In this document: positions 1 through 7,259 of the stretch, piece after piece | How positions within the stretch are numbered: the stretch's first letter is position 1 | Layout of the letters: each line of letters begins with the position of its first letter | Translations under genes and position numbers: made by a program | Virus record (IMG/VR): IMGVR_UViG_3300034198_011936 | Span: 1-20,620 of that record | Source: a virus | DNA: 20,620 nucleotides | Reading direction: 5' to 3' (one strand) | Notes under the pieces: generated by a model | Databases searched by the model: none | Seen by the model: the letters and a program-made list of their open reading frames with translations, nothing else | Told to the model about the DNA's origin: nothing

Positions 1-52
1 CCACCCCACCCCACCCCCAATGCGTTGGCTGGCAGGCAATGCGTTGGCCAGC
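1..52. repeat. Leader repeats: CCACC tract, 12-bp direct repeat and short inverted repeat
   Basis: Bases 1-17 are a 5-base-period C-rich tract (CCACC units). The 12-mer CAATGCGTTGGC occurs at 18-29 and again at 37-48, a 19-base period. GCTGGC at 28-33 is complementary to GCCAGC at 47-52. The block lies just upstream of the integrase operon. Closely spaced direct repeats there could be arm-type integrase sites, part of an attachment site, or an operator; nothing in the sequence decides between these. No tRNA 3' end is visible in it. Confidence 0.5.
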
Positions 53-66
53 AATCTTGCCGCGCC

Positions 67-297
67 ATGAAACTCAATCTCGACAACATCGTGCCGGCTC
101 CCAGTGTGGGGCCCGGCATTTCCAGATTGGAAGATGAGCAGGGCTCACGCCTGTTTGATTTCCTAATCACGCCGCCGAAAGAGCGGCCAATGCGAGCAAC
201 TATCAGGGCCAAGACTATGGCCCAAGCAAAACTATTCGCAAAGAACCGTCACCCACAAGCAGAAATCCAATGTCTTGGACACTCAAAGAGGCGCTGA
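67..297 (+). CDS. Small hypothetical early protein upstream of integrase
   Basis: Encodes 76 residues from ATG 67; no family is recognised. The C-terminal half is basic and helix-forming (MRATIRAKTMAQAKLFAKN, then RHPQAEI) and looks like a compact small domain. A second in-frame ATG at 190, with a weak purine-rich stretch (GAAAGAG) upstream, would give a 35-residue product and may be the real start, since ATG 67 has no visible ribosome binding site. The end overlaps the integrase start by 28 bases, consistent with a coupled early operon. Base composition is less GC-rich than the genes that follow. It could be a small directionality or regulatory factor because it sits next to an integrase, but that is only positional inference. 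Confidence 0.45.
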   Translation: MKLNLDNIVPAPSVGPGISRLEDEQGSRLFDFLITPPKERPMRATIRAKTMAQAKLFAKNRHPQAEIQCLGHSKRR

Positions 298-1058
298 AGA
301 AATCGCTCCAGGTCCGCTGGGCTGGGGCGAAGAACGAGAAGAAGGCAGTCGCCAATGCCATGCGCGTTCTCGACATTCTCGGACGAGACACAAGGCTGGA
401 CGACATCAACGCCAGCAAGGTGGATGCCCTGGTTGAGGGGCTGCGCCGATCGGGTGCCGGCCCGGCCACCATCAACCGCCACCTCGCCGCCCTCTCCGCC
501 CTGTTCAGCGATGCGTTGGACAGGGGCGGCGCCACCACCCAGCCCCGGATCCGCAGGCTGAGGGAGCCGGCCGGCCGCCTGCGCTATCTCAGCGCCGAGG
601 AGGAGGCCGCCCTGATCGGGGCGATGCAGGACCAGGAGGCCAAGGATCTCACCATCGTTCTGCTCAACACCGGCTGCCGGGTTGGCGAGCTGATCGGCCG
701 GGAGCTGGTGGTCGAGGACGGCCACCTTCGGGTGTGGGAGAACAAGGCCGACCGGCCCCGCTCTATTCCCCTCACCGCCAAGGCTGCCGCCGTGCTGGCT
801 GTGCGCCGCCAGTTCAGCCTCACCTACTGGCAGTTCCGAAAGCGGTGGGACGCCGCCCGCCTGGCTGCAGGGCTGGGCTCAGACGTGGTGATCCATTCCT
901 GCCGGCACACCTTCGCCAGCCGGCTGGTGCAGCGGGACGTGTCGCTGCCCGTGGTGAGCGCGCTGCTCGGCCATGGCAGCGTGACCATCACCCAGCGGTA
1001 CAGCCACCTGGCCAACAGCCAGCTGGCGGCAGCCGTTGCCTCACTGGAGGAAGCATGA
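270..1058 (+). CDS. int: Tyrosine recombinase / phage integrase
   Basis: A site-specific recombinase of the tyrosine (lambda-Int/XerC-like) family, expected to join phage attP to host attB through a 3'-phosphotyrosine intermediate. The 262 residues contain an N-terminal SAM-like core-binding domain (about 1-100, with ATINRHLAALSALFSDAL typical of it) and a catalytic domain (about 105-262). The full active-site set is visible: Arg137 (TGCRVGEL), Lys159, His209 and Arg212 (HSCRHTF), His235 (LGHGSV) and nucleophile Tyr244 (RYSH). It is shorter than lambda Int and has no arm-binding N-terminal domain. The ATG at 270 has no clear Shine-Dalgarno and overlaps the preceding ORF. The stop overlaps the RNA polymerase start (ATGA). 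Integrase beside RNA polymerase recalls P-SSP7-type cyanopodoviruses. An intact catalytic set argues that it is functional, not decaying. Confidence 0.93.
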   Translation: MSWTLKEALKKSLQVRWAGAKNEKKAVANAMRVLDILGRDTRLDDINASKVDALVEGLRRSGAGPATINRHLAALSALFSDALDRGGATTQPRIRRLREPAGRLRYLSAEEEAALIGAMQDQEAKDLTIVLLNTGCRVGELIGRELVVEDGHLRVWENKADRPRSIPLTAKAAAVLAVRRQFSLTYWQFRKRWDAARLAAGLGSDVVIHSCRHTFASRLVQRDVSLPVVSALLGHGSVTITQRYSHLANSQLAAAVASLEEA

Positions 1059-3472
1059 GCGAACCCTGCCCCAAGCTGCTGATGCAGCAGCGTGTGCTCG
1101 AGCGGGAGATGTTCTTGCTCGGCCAGGAGCGCGACGATCTGCTGCGCAACCGCTTCATCCAGAAGCAAAGCGAGAGCCTGTCCAGGTACGGCACGGCCAT
1201 GGTGGTGGGTGGCGTTGACCTGCTGGTGCAGCAGATCGAGCTCCACCAGCGGGCGATCGAGTGCGGCCGTGCAGGCCTGACCTTCTCCCTGCTCAAGCAC
1301 CTGGTCGGCGTGGATCCCGAGGTCATCGCCGCTGTGGCCATGAGGGTGGTGACCGACTCGATCAGCTCCGAGGTCAACGCCAACACCATCGGCTACCGGA
1401 TCGCTGACGCCTTGTGGGTCGAGATCATGCTGATCAGGGCGAGCGACTGGGAGCGCATGGTTCATGCCCGGGTGCGCCGGCGGGGGAACCTGGTCCGCAA
1501 CGACGTGATGCGGATGCGCAACACCGTGGCCTGGTCGAGGCAGGAGCGGCTAGGCATCGGCGCCTTCCTGCTCCGCCTGGTCGCCGCCCACACCGGGCTG
1601 GTCGAGATCGTGAACCTGCGCAAGGCCACGACCGTGGTGCCCCAGGTCAAGGCCACCGACCTGGCACTGGACTGGATTCGCAACGCCGTGGATCGCACAA
1701 GGTACATGGCGCCGATGACCATGCCCATGGTTGTGCCGCCGCTGCCATGGACCAGCGGCACGGAAGGCGGCTATCTCACCACCCTGCCGAACAACCAGCT
1801 GGTCAAGGACCAGGACTGTTCGGGGATGCGGCATGTGGGCCAGCCGGTGTTCGAGGCCATCAACATCCAGCAGGGCATCGAGTTCCGGCTGGATCCCTGG
1901 ATGCACCGGCAGCTTGAGGTGGCATGGGAGAACGACCAGGAGATCGGCCGGATGATTCCGAGGACCGGCTGGCAGATCCCGCCCTACCCCGCGGACAAGG
2001 AGCCAGGGTCTGCCGACGTGCAGCAGTGGAAGTTCGCCGCCCGGATCATCCATGAGCGGAACGACCGGGCCAAGCAGCGGCGCATCGTCATCGCCAAGCA
2101 GCTGTGGTTGGCCAACAAGTTCAAGGGGAGGAGCATCTACTTCCCGATGCAGCTTGATTTCCGGGGGCGCCTCTACTACCGGCCGCCGTTCATCAACCCC
2201 CAGGCCAACGACATTGCCCGCGGCCTGCTCAGGTTCCGGCCCACCCCTCTCACCGACGAGGGCTGGCGATGGCTGCGCATCCATGGCGCCACCGCCTATG
2301 GCCACGGCTTCAGTCGGCTGTCGTGGCAGGACCGTGAGGACTGGACGCTCGAGAATCGGGAGGCCATCTTCCGGTGCGGCAACGATCCCTTCGGCGGCGG
2401 CAACCTCTGGCGCGACGCCGACGACCCGTGGCAGTTCCTCGCCTTCTGCCGGGCCTACACCACCGCGGTGATCCAGGCCGAGCAGGGGAACCAGCCGGCC
2501 TGTGGTCTGCCGGTGAAGCTGGATGCGACGTGCAGCGGGATCCAGCACTACGCCGCCCTGCTGCGGGACCCCGGCATGGCCGGCATGGTGAACCTGACCA
2601 GCGATGGCACGGGCCAGCCGAGTGACATCTACACCCGGCTGATGCAGGAGGTGCTGACCAGGCTGCGCGTTGATGCGCAGGCCGGCAGCGAGCGGATGGC
2701 AGACGCCCGGCACTGGCTCGCGCTGCAGCCAGACCGGAGCCTGGCCAAGCAGGTGGTGATGACCATTCCCTACTCCGCCTCACGCCGGGCCATCTTCAAC
2801 TTCGTCCAGACCTGGGCGATCGACCGGGCCCTGGAGCTCTACGGCAGGGAGGCCTGGCCCTTCAAGTCTGGAGCGGTGGCGACCACCCACTACATGAGCA
2901 CGCTCATGGCCGACGCATCGCTGAAGATGGTGGCGCCAGCGGTGCGGGCAATGAAGTGGTTCAAGGCGGTGGGCCGCCTTGCCGGCAAGATCGGGATGCC
3001 GCTGGAGTGGGAGACGCCAAGCGGGCTGGTGGTGTGCCAGCAGTACGAACTCTTTGCTCGCCGCCAGATCACACTGCGCCGGCTGACGCCGGTGCCGATC
3101 GGGCTCTCGGTGTTCGACAAGCCGATGGGTCTATGCCCCAAGAAGATGGCCAACGGATTGTCGGCCAACGTGATCCATTCGCTTGACGCCAGCCACATGG
3201 CGTTGGCCACAATCCGCGCTAGGCTCACGGGTGTGGCGAACATCGCAGGGATCCATGACTGCTGGGCCACCACGCCCAGCGAGATGCCCGCCCTGCGAGA
3301 GGCGGTGCGCCACACCTTTGCTGAGATGTATCAGCAAGACTGGCTGGGCAGGATTACCAGTTCGCTGGTAGATCAAATCCCAGCAGAGTATCGGGCAGAC
3401 CTGCCCGTTCCGCCAGCCAAAGGATCATGGGATCCAACCACAGCAAACACCTCCGAGTATTTCATCGCTTAA
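1055..3472 (+). CDS. T7-like single-subunit DNA-directed RNA polymerase
   Basis: Transcribes phage middle and late genes from phage-specific promoters. The 805 residues compare with 883 in T7 gp1. Polymerase motifs are in order: motif A with Asp490 (KLDATCSGIQHY), motif B with Arg561, Lys565 and Tyr573 (LAKQVVMTIPYS; T7 R627/K631/Y639), HSLDASHM at 708-715 (T7 HSQDGSHL), and motif C HDC with catalytic Asp735 (T7 HDS, D812). Motif spacing matches the family. The start at 1055 is chosen because GGAGG at 1046-1050 precedes it and because it overlaps the integrase stop as ATGA; the open frame upstream is integrase shadow. The promoter-recognition loop (about 670-700) does not resemble T7's, so T7 promoters are not expected. 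Two substitutions stand out: Ser after Tyr573 where T7 has Gly, and HDC instead of HDS. Confidence 0.96.
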   Translation: MSEPCPKLLMQQRVLEREMFLLGQERDDLLRNRFIQKQSESLSRYGTAMVVGGVDLLVQQIELHQRAIECGRAGLTFSLLKHLVGVDPEVIAAVAMRVVTDSISSEVNANTIGYRIADALWVEIMLIRASDWERMVHARVRRRGNLVRNDVMRMRNTVAWSRQERLGIGAFLLRLVAAHTGLVEIVNLRKATTVVPQVKATDLALDWIRNAVDRTRYMAPMTMPMVVPPLPWTSGTEGGYLTTLPNNQLVKDQDCSGMRHVGQPVFEAINIQQGIEFRLDPWMHRQLEVAWENDQEIGRMIPRTGWQIPPYPADKEPGSADVQQWKFAARIIHERNDRAKQRRIVIAKQLWLANKFKGRSIYFPMQLDFRGRLYYRPPFINPQANDIARGLLRFRPTPLTDEGWRWLRIHGATAYGHGFSRLSWQDREDWTLENREAIFRCGNDPFGGGNLWRDADDPWQFLAFCRAYTTAVIQAEQGNQPACGLPVKLDATCSGIQHYAALLRDPGMAGMVNLTSDGTGQPSDIYTRLMQEVLTRLRVDAQAGSERMADARHWLALQPDRSLAKQVVMTIPYSASRRAIFNFVQTWAIDRALELYGREAWPFKSGAVATTHYMSTLMADASLKMVAPAVRAMKWFKAVGRLAGKIGMPLEWETPSGLVVCQQYELFARRQITLRRLTPVPIGLSVFDKPMGLCPKKMANGLSANVIHSLDASHMALATIRARLTGVANIAGIHDCWATTPSEMPALREAVRHTFAEMYQQDWLGRITSSLVDQIPAEYRADLPVPPAKGSWDPTTANTSEYFIA

Positions 3473-3473
3473 C

Positions 3474-4127
3474 ATGAAAGACTTCCACGTCATTGACAAG
3501 ATCAGCATTACAACTCCCAAGTGCAGGTTTCTTTATCCTCGGCTTGTGACTCCAGAGACCAAGTTTGACCCGGCTGGCTTCTACAAAGTCGTGGCACTTC
3601 TGGATCCAGTGGAGGCAGCTGAGATTGGTGACCAGCTTGATGATCTGTGGACCAGGCACAAGGCACACCTCAAGGAGCAGGCCCCGACCCACAGCTTCAA
3701 GGCGGCCGAGCTGCCCTATGGCTTCACCGAGTTCAACGAAGTGGCCGGCTTTCAGCTGAAGTGCAAGGCCAAGGCTTCCGGCGTGGACCAGCGCACCGGC
3801 GAAAGCTGGACCAGCAGGCCGGCCCTGTTCGATGCGGCCGGCCGTCCGATCACCGACCTGTCCAAGCTCAACGGGATGTGGACCGGCACCATCGGCCGGG
3901 TCAGCATCGACGCCTGCCCCTTCTACCGGACAGCGGTGGGCGCCGGCATCACCCTCCGGCTGCGCGCCGTGCAGATACTCGAGATGGTGACCGGCGGTGG
4001 TGACGCCGAGAGCTTCGGCTTCGATGCCGTGGAGGGCTGGTCTGCCGACGCTGCCCCGTCCACGCCGGCGGATCTTGCCCCGGTTCCCTTCGAGGCCGGC
4101 GTTGCCCCCGACGAGGCGGACTTCTGA
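3474..4127 (+). CDS. T7 gp2.5-like single-stranded DNA-binding protein
   Basis: Coats single-stranded DNA during replication and recombination. The 217 residues begin with MKDFHVIDKISITTPKCRF followed by LYPRLVTPETKFDPAG, a pattern I recognise from cyanophage gp2.5 proteins, with an OB-fold core to about residue 170. A Pro/Ala/Asp linker then leads to a short acidic tail ending PDEADF. The C-terminal Phe after acidic residues is the family's partner-binding signature; in T7 it contacts DNA polymerase and helicase. The tail is less acidic than T7's. The gene starts one base after the RNA polymerase stop without a clear Shine-Dalgarno. It ends as TGATG, overlapping endonuclease I, so translation is probably coupled. 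The 5' third is less GC-rich than the rest. Confidence 0.9.
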   Translation: MKDFHVIDKISITTPKCRFLYPRLVTPETKFDPAGFYKVVALLDPVEAAEIGDQLDDLWTRHKAHLKEQAPTHSFKAAELPYGFTEFNEVAGFQLKCKAKASGVDQRTGESWTSRPALFDAAGRPITDLSKLNGMWTGTIGRVSIDACPFYRTAVGAGITLRLRAVQILEMVTGGGDAESFGFDAVEGWSADAAPSTPADLAPVPFEAGVAPDEADF

Positions 4128-4477
4128 TGGGGTTCCGCTCCCGGTTCGAGGCAGAGGTCGCCGGATCGCTGCGGCACCGGGGCATCTCCTTCGGCTACGA
4201 AACCATCCACCTGGGCTACCAGCTCCAGGGGGTCTACACGCCCGACTTCGTTCTGCCGAACGGGGTAGTCGTGGAGGCCAAGGGTGCGTTCTCTCCAGCC
4301 GATCGGCGGAAGATGCTGGCGGTTCGGGAGGCCCACCCCGAGCTCGACATTCGCCTGCTGTTCCAGCGCGCCAGCGCCCGGATCGTGGGCGGCAAGCTGA
4401 GCTGCGGGGCCTGGGCCACCAGGAATGGATTCACCTGGGCAGAGGGTGTCATCCCCTCCGCATGGGCTGATGCCTAG
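4127..4477 (+). CDS. Endonuclease I (Holliday junction resolvase, T7 gp3-like)
   Basis: Resolves branched DNA and, in T7, degrades host DNA to supply nucleotides. The 116 residues compare with 149 in T7 gp3; the shortfall is at both ends. The active-site residues align with T7: Glu8 (FRSRFEAEV; T7 E20), Glu25 (GYET; E35), Asp40 (YTPDF; D55), and Glu50 and Lys52 (VVEAKG; E65, K67). The core segment HPELDIRLLF is nearly the same as T7's. The ATG overlaps the SSB stop (TGATG), and the 3' end overlaps the primase-helicase by 8 bases, so these three genes form a tight replication operon. The basic C-terminal tail of T7 gp3 is absent. Confidence 0.93.
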   Translation: MGFRSRFEAEVAGSLRHRGISFGYETIHLGYQLQGVYTPDFVLPNGVVVEAKGAFSPADRRKMLAVREAHPELDIRLLFQRASARIVGGKLSCGAWATRNGFTWAEGVIPSAWADA

Positions 4478-6080
4478 CCGCTTCCTCAAGCATGAGGCTT
4501 GCCCGGCCTGCGGCAGCCGCGACAACGCCGCTCGCTACAGCGACGGGCATCTTCATTGCTTCGGCTGTGGTCACCACGAAGGTGAGCCGGCAGAGGCCAA
4601 GCCAGAACCGATCCCTCCTATGGCCCCACCGACCAGGCCCCTGCTGCAGTTCCTGGACTTCCGCCAGCTCACCGCTCGCGGGATCAGCCAGGAGACCTGT
4701 GCCCTGTTCGGCTACGGCATGGGCAGCGACAACGGCAGGCCCTGCCAGGTCGCGGAGTACCGCAACCAGAAGGGAGCGGTGTGCGCCCAGCACGTCCGCT
4801 ACCAGGGGAAGCGGTTCGCCTGGACCGGCAACGTTGAGGAGCTCCAGCTGTGGGGCCAGCACCTCTGGCGGCAGGGCATGGGCGCCGGCAGCAATGCCTT
4901 CGTGGTGGTGGCCGAGGGGGAGATCGATGCCATGAGTATCTCCCAGGTGCAGGGCAACAGATACCCCGTGGTCAGCGTGCCGAACGGCGCCCAGTCCGCA
5001 CGCCGCTACCTGGCGGCCAACCGTGACTGGCTCTCACAGTTCGCCCGGATCGTCTTGTGCTTTGACTCAGACGAGCCGGGTGAGACTGCTGCCAACGACT
5101 GCCTGACCGTTCTGCCCCTGGGCAAGGTGGCCATCTGCCACCTCCCGAGGAAGGACGCCAACGAGATGCTCATGGCCGGCGAGGGCGCCGACCTGAAGGA
5201 GCTGCTCTGGAAGGCCACGCCCTCCCGGCCCGACGGGATCGTGAACGCCAGCGAGCTCTGGGATGTGCTGGTCAAGCCGGGCTTCAGCTCGATCGGCAAG
5301 TACCCCTGGTCGGAGTTGAACCGGGTGACCAAGGGGCTTCGGCGCTCCGAGATGGTGACGCTCACCGGCGGCACCGGCACCGGCAAGAGTCTGATCGCCA
5401 AGCACATTGCGCACGACCTCCTCAACCAGGGGCTCAGGGTCGGGTACATCGCTCTGGAGGAGAGCGTGCAGCGCACCATGCAGATGATCGTGGGACTGGA
5501 GTGCAAGCGCAAACTGCACACGGACCCCACCTGGCTTGGCGACGACCTGGTGCGTGATGCCTTCGACCGGCTATTCGGTTCTGGGAGGATGCACCTATAC
5601 GATCACTTCGGCAGCATGAACCCTGATACCCTGGCCAGCAAGATCAGGTATCTGGCTGATGCCCAGTCCACGGATGTAGTGGTGCTCGACCACCTATCCA
5701 TCGTGGTGTCGGGGTTGGATGAGCCGAACGAAAGGAAGGCGATCGATCGGATCGTCACCATGTTTCGGGAGTGCGTGGAGCAGACCGGGATCAACCTGCT
5801 CATGGTGTCCCACCTGTCCAGGCCAGAGGGCAAGCCGCATGAGGAGGGCGGCGCAACATCCCTATCGCAACTGCGCGGCAGCCACTCCATCGCCCAGCTC
5901 AGCGACTTCGTGTTCGGCGCCGAGCGCAACCAGCAGGGCGATCCGGGCGATCGTTCAACGCTACAGCTACGGGTTCTCAAGAACCGCTTCACCGGGGAAA
6001 CTGGTCTCGCAGATCGGTTGCTCTACGATAACGAAACCGGGCTATTGTCTCAGTCGATGTCTACCTACTTCGGTCTATGA
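4470..6080 (+). CDS. Primase-helicase (T7 gp4-like)
   Basis: A bifunctional replication protein that synthesises primers and unwinds DNA as a hexameric ring. The 536 residues hold, in order: an N-terminal zinc finger (Cys11, Cys14, Cys30, Cys33), a TOPRIM primase core with Glu149/Glu151/Asp153 (AEGEID) and Asp199-Ser-Asp201, a linker, and a RecA-like helicase domain with Walker A GGTGTGKS at 300-307, Walker B ending in Asp407 (VVVLDH), and a motif with SLSQLRGSHSIAQLSDF near 465-485. The ATG at 4470 is chosen because it lies just before the zinc finger and overlaps endonuclease I; the upstream in-frame extension is endonuclease coding sequence. The protein ends LLSQSMSTYFGL with no acidic tail, unlike T7 gp4, whose acidic tail binds DNA polymerase. 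The stop overlaps the next gene as ATGA. Confidence 0.95.
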   Translation: MPSRFLKHEACPACGSRDNAARYSDGHLHCFGCGHHEGEPAEAKPEPIPPMAPPTRPLLQFLDFRQLTARGISQETCALFGYGMGSDNGRPCQVAEYRNQKGAVCAQHVRYQGKRFAWTGNVEELQLWGQHLWRQGMGAGSNAFVVVAEGEIDAMSISQVQGNRYPVVSVPNGAQSARRYLAANRDWLSQFARIVLCFDSDEPGETAANDCLTVLPLGKVAICHLPRKDANEMLMAGEGADLKELLWKATPSRPDGIVNASELWDVLVKPGFSSIGKYPWSELNRVTKGLRRSEMVTLTGGTGTGKSLIAKHIAHDLLNQGLRVGYIALEESVQRTMQMIVGLECKRKLHTDPTWLGDDLVRDAFDRLFGSGRMHLYDHFGSMNPDTLASKIRYLADAQSTDVVVLDHLSIVVSGLDEPNERKAIDRIVTMFRECVEQTGINLLMVSHLSRPEGKPHEEGGATSLSQLRGSHSIAQLSDFVFGAERNQQGDPGDRSTLQLRVLKNRFTGETGLADRLLYDNETGLLSQSMSTYFGL

Positions 6081-6316
6081 AATGTCCACACTGCGGATCG
6101 GAAAGTGTTCGCATCTGTTTCACCAGGGCGGCAGCCTTCGGCGGTGCGATCCGGCGCCGGCACTGCCAGGACTGCGGCCACCGCTGGTACACCGGGGAGG
6201 TGGCGCTGCCAGCTGGGGCAGTCAGATACACCAGCGCCAACTCTGAGCGCATGGCTGACCTGCAGCCGTGGTGCAAACTCCAACCTCAAATTGCTTTCGA
6301 CAATGCAGTTCTCTGA
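6077..6316 (+). CDS. Small NrdR-like zinc-ribbon protein
   Basis: Encodes 79 residues, with an N-terminal zinc ribbon: Cys3 and Cys6 (MKCPHCGS), then AIRRRHCQDCGHRWYTGE carrying the second CxxC pair. Spacing and the basic RRR-x-C segment closely resemble the zinc ribbon of NrdR, the bacterial repressor of ribonucleotide reductase genes (MxCPxCG...IRRRRxCxxCxxRFTTYE). The ATP-cone domain that follows in NrdR is absent, so nucleotide sensing is not expected. Ogr/Delta-type phage activators also have a similar look. A role in DNA or RNA binding, such as transcription control, is reasonable; a partner for the primase-helicase is also possible given the ATGA overlap with its stop. It sits in the interval where T7 has DNA polymerase. 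Confidence 0.7.
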   Translation: MKCPHCGSESVRICFTRAAAFGGAIRRRHCQDCGHRWYTGEVALPAGAVRYTSANSERMADLQPWCKLQPQIAFDNAVL

Positions 6317-6626
6317 GCAGGATCGCTTCAATCTCTACCGCTTGGCCACCAGTCCGAACAAGGCCTACTGCGGGGCGCGAGCAATCGTGAACCTGCTCGA
6401 GCGGGTTCACAAGCTGGAGCAGGCGCAGCAGCAGCCAGAGCCCGCCCCGAGCACCCCGGCGGGGCAGGAGGAGCTGGTTCGCTGCGTGGCGGAGGGTGTC
6501 GCTTGTGGTTGCGGCGGCGACTGGACGCCCGAGGCCATCGCCGCGATCCTCGCCGTGGCCGACTGGCTGGCCAGTCGGGGATGGAACGAAGCCGCATGGT
6601 TTCTCCGCCGGGAGGTGGGGCGATGA
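6303..6626 (+). CDS. Hypothetical protein in the DNA-polymerase interval
   Basis: Encodes 107 residues; no family recognised with certainty. The N-terminus (MQFSEQDRFNLYRLATSPN) is followed by a helical segment with heptad-like spacing (ARAIVNLLERVHKLEQAQQQ), a Pro-rich linker, and a C-terminal part with four Cys residues (RCVAEGVACGCGG) and a predicted helical end (TPEAIAAILAVADWLASRGW). The start at 6303 is chosen because it overlaps the zinc-ribbon gene by only 14 bases; no good ribosome binding site is visible. The stop overlaps the next gene as ATGA. The reading frame also stays open upstream, but that part is shadow of the zinc-ribbon gene. Confidence 0.6.
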   Translation: MQFSEQDRFNLYRLATSPNKAYCGARAIVNLLERVHKLEQAQQQPEPAPSTPAGQEELVRCVAEGVACGCGGDWTPEAIAAILAVADWLASRGWNEAAWFLRREVGR

Positions 6627-7090
6627 CCGGCGACCGACTGCGCGAGCTGTTCGATCAGTACGCCTTCTTTCCGTGCGGGCGACAGGCCCTCACCTGGGAG
6701 ATGTTCGAGACTGCCGCCAGCGCCCTGCTGGCCGAGGCCCAGCCCCAGCCGGTTGAGCCCACGGATGAGCAGCTGGACAAGACTCTGTTCAGGGCATTGT
6801 GCGACTACATGGAGCAGGAAAGCCCGTTTGGCGGGCCTATTGATGAGAAGCAGCTGGACCGCGCCAAGGCCCGCGCCGTGCTGGCCCGCTGGGGGCGCCC
6901 TGCGCCGGAGCCGGTCAGCGTGGCCGAGCGGCTGCCGGGAGATCAGCTCTGCTGGTGGTTCGAGGCAGACGAAGACGGTGGCTATGGCAGCAACTGGACC
7001 TTGCTGCGCATTCGCGGCAGCGCCACTGGCTACACCCACTGGCTCCCCCACTGTGCGCTGCCGGTGCCGCAGGAGCAGGCCGATGCCTGA
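6623..7090 (+). CDS. DUF551-like hypothetical protein
   Basis: Encodes 155 residues. The C-terminal half contains PVSVAERLPGDQLCWWF and, near the end, GYTHWLPHCALPVPQ. This two-part pattern (SVxxRLP ... THWxPL/HxxLP) is the hallmark of DUF551-type phage proteins and of related proteins I associate with Synechococcus and its phages. The N-terminal half is helical and acidic, with the segment DEQLDKTLFRALCDYM. No enzymatic residues are recognised and the function is unknown. A purine-rich GGGAGG lies about a dozen bases before the ATG, which overlaps the previous stop as ATGA. The gene lies within the interval where DNA polymerase is expected. Confidence 0.65.
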   Translation: MTGDRLRELFDQYAFFPCGRQALTWEMFETAASALLAEAQPQPVEPTDEQLDKTLFRALCDYMEQESPFGGPIDEKQLDRAKARAVLARWGRPAPEPVSVAERLPGDQLCWWFEADEDGGYGSNWTLLRIRGSATGYTHWLPHCALPVPQEQADA

Positions 7091-7259
7091 CCTCACCCCC
7101 GCCCAGCTGGCCGCCCAGATCGCAACAGCTTGCGAATCCTCCTGGGTTCACAATCCCGTGGTCGCTGCCCTGCTGGAACTGGCCAGCCAGATGGAGCGCC
7201 AGCGCATCATCTCCGCCGACGTGCAAGCCATCGCCACTGAACTGTCGAGGTACCCGTGA
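7083..7259 (+). CDS. Small hypothetical protein (58 aa)
   Basis: Encodes 58 residues that appear largely helical (MPDLTPAQLAAQIATAC, then VVAALLELASQMERQ). It overlaps the preceding gene by 8 bases and ends in the GTGA that begins the exonuclease, so it bridges two coupled genes without a gap, which is the best evidence that it is translated. No family recognised; no zinc, membrane or signal features are visible. Confidence 0.5.
   Translation: MPDLTPAQLAAQIATACESSWVHNPVVAALLELASQMERQRIISADVQAIATELSRYP

Noticed and set aside
105-120. TGTGGGGCCCGGCATT as a second copy of the candidate capsid promoter element
   Set aside because: Only the 8-mer TGGGGCCC is shared, which is expected by chance about once in GC-rich DNA of this length.
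734-1054. Upstream extension of the RNA polymerase frame into the integrase gene
   Set aside because: The extension overlaps integrase catalytic codons; GGAGG and ATGA coupling mark the start at 1055.
1550-2713. 387-codon minus-strand frame within the RNA polymerase gene
   Set aside because: Antisense shadow of conserved polymerase motifs; no ribosome binding site or family features.
5880-5905. QLSDF in the primase-helicase as a sliding-clamp-binding peptide
   Set aside because: T7 gp4 has the same element (QLSD) in its helicase core, so it is structural, not a clamp motif.
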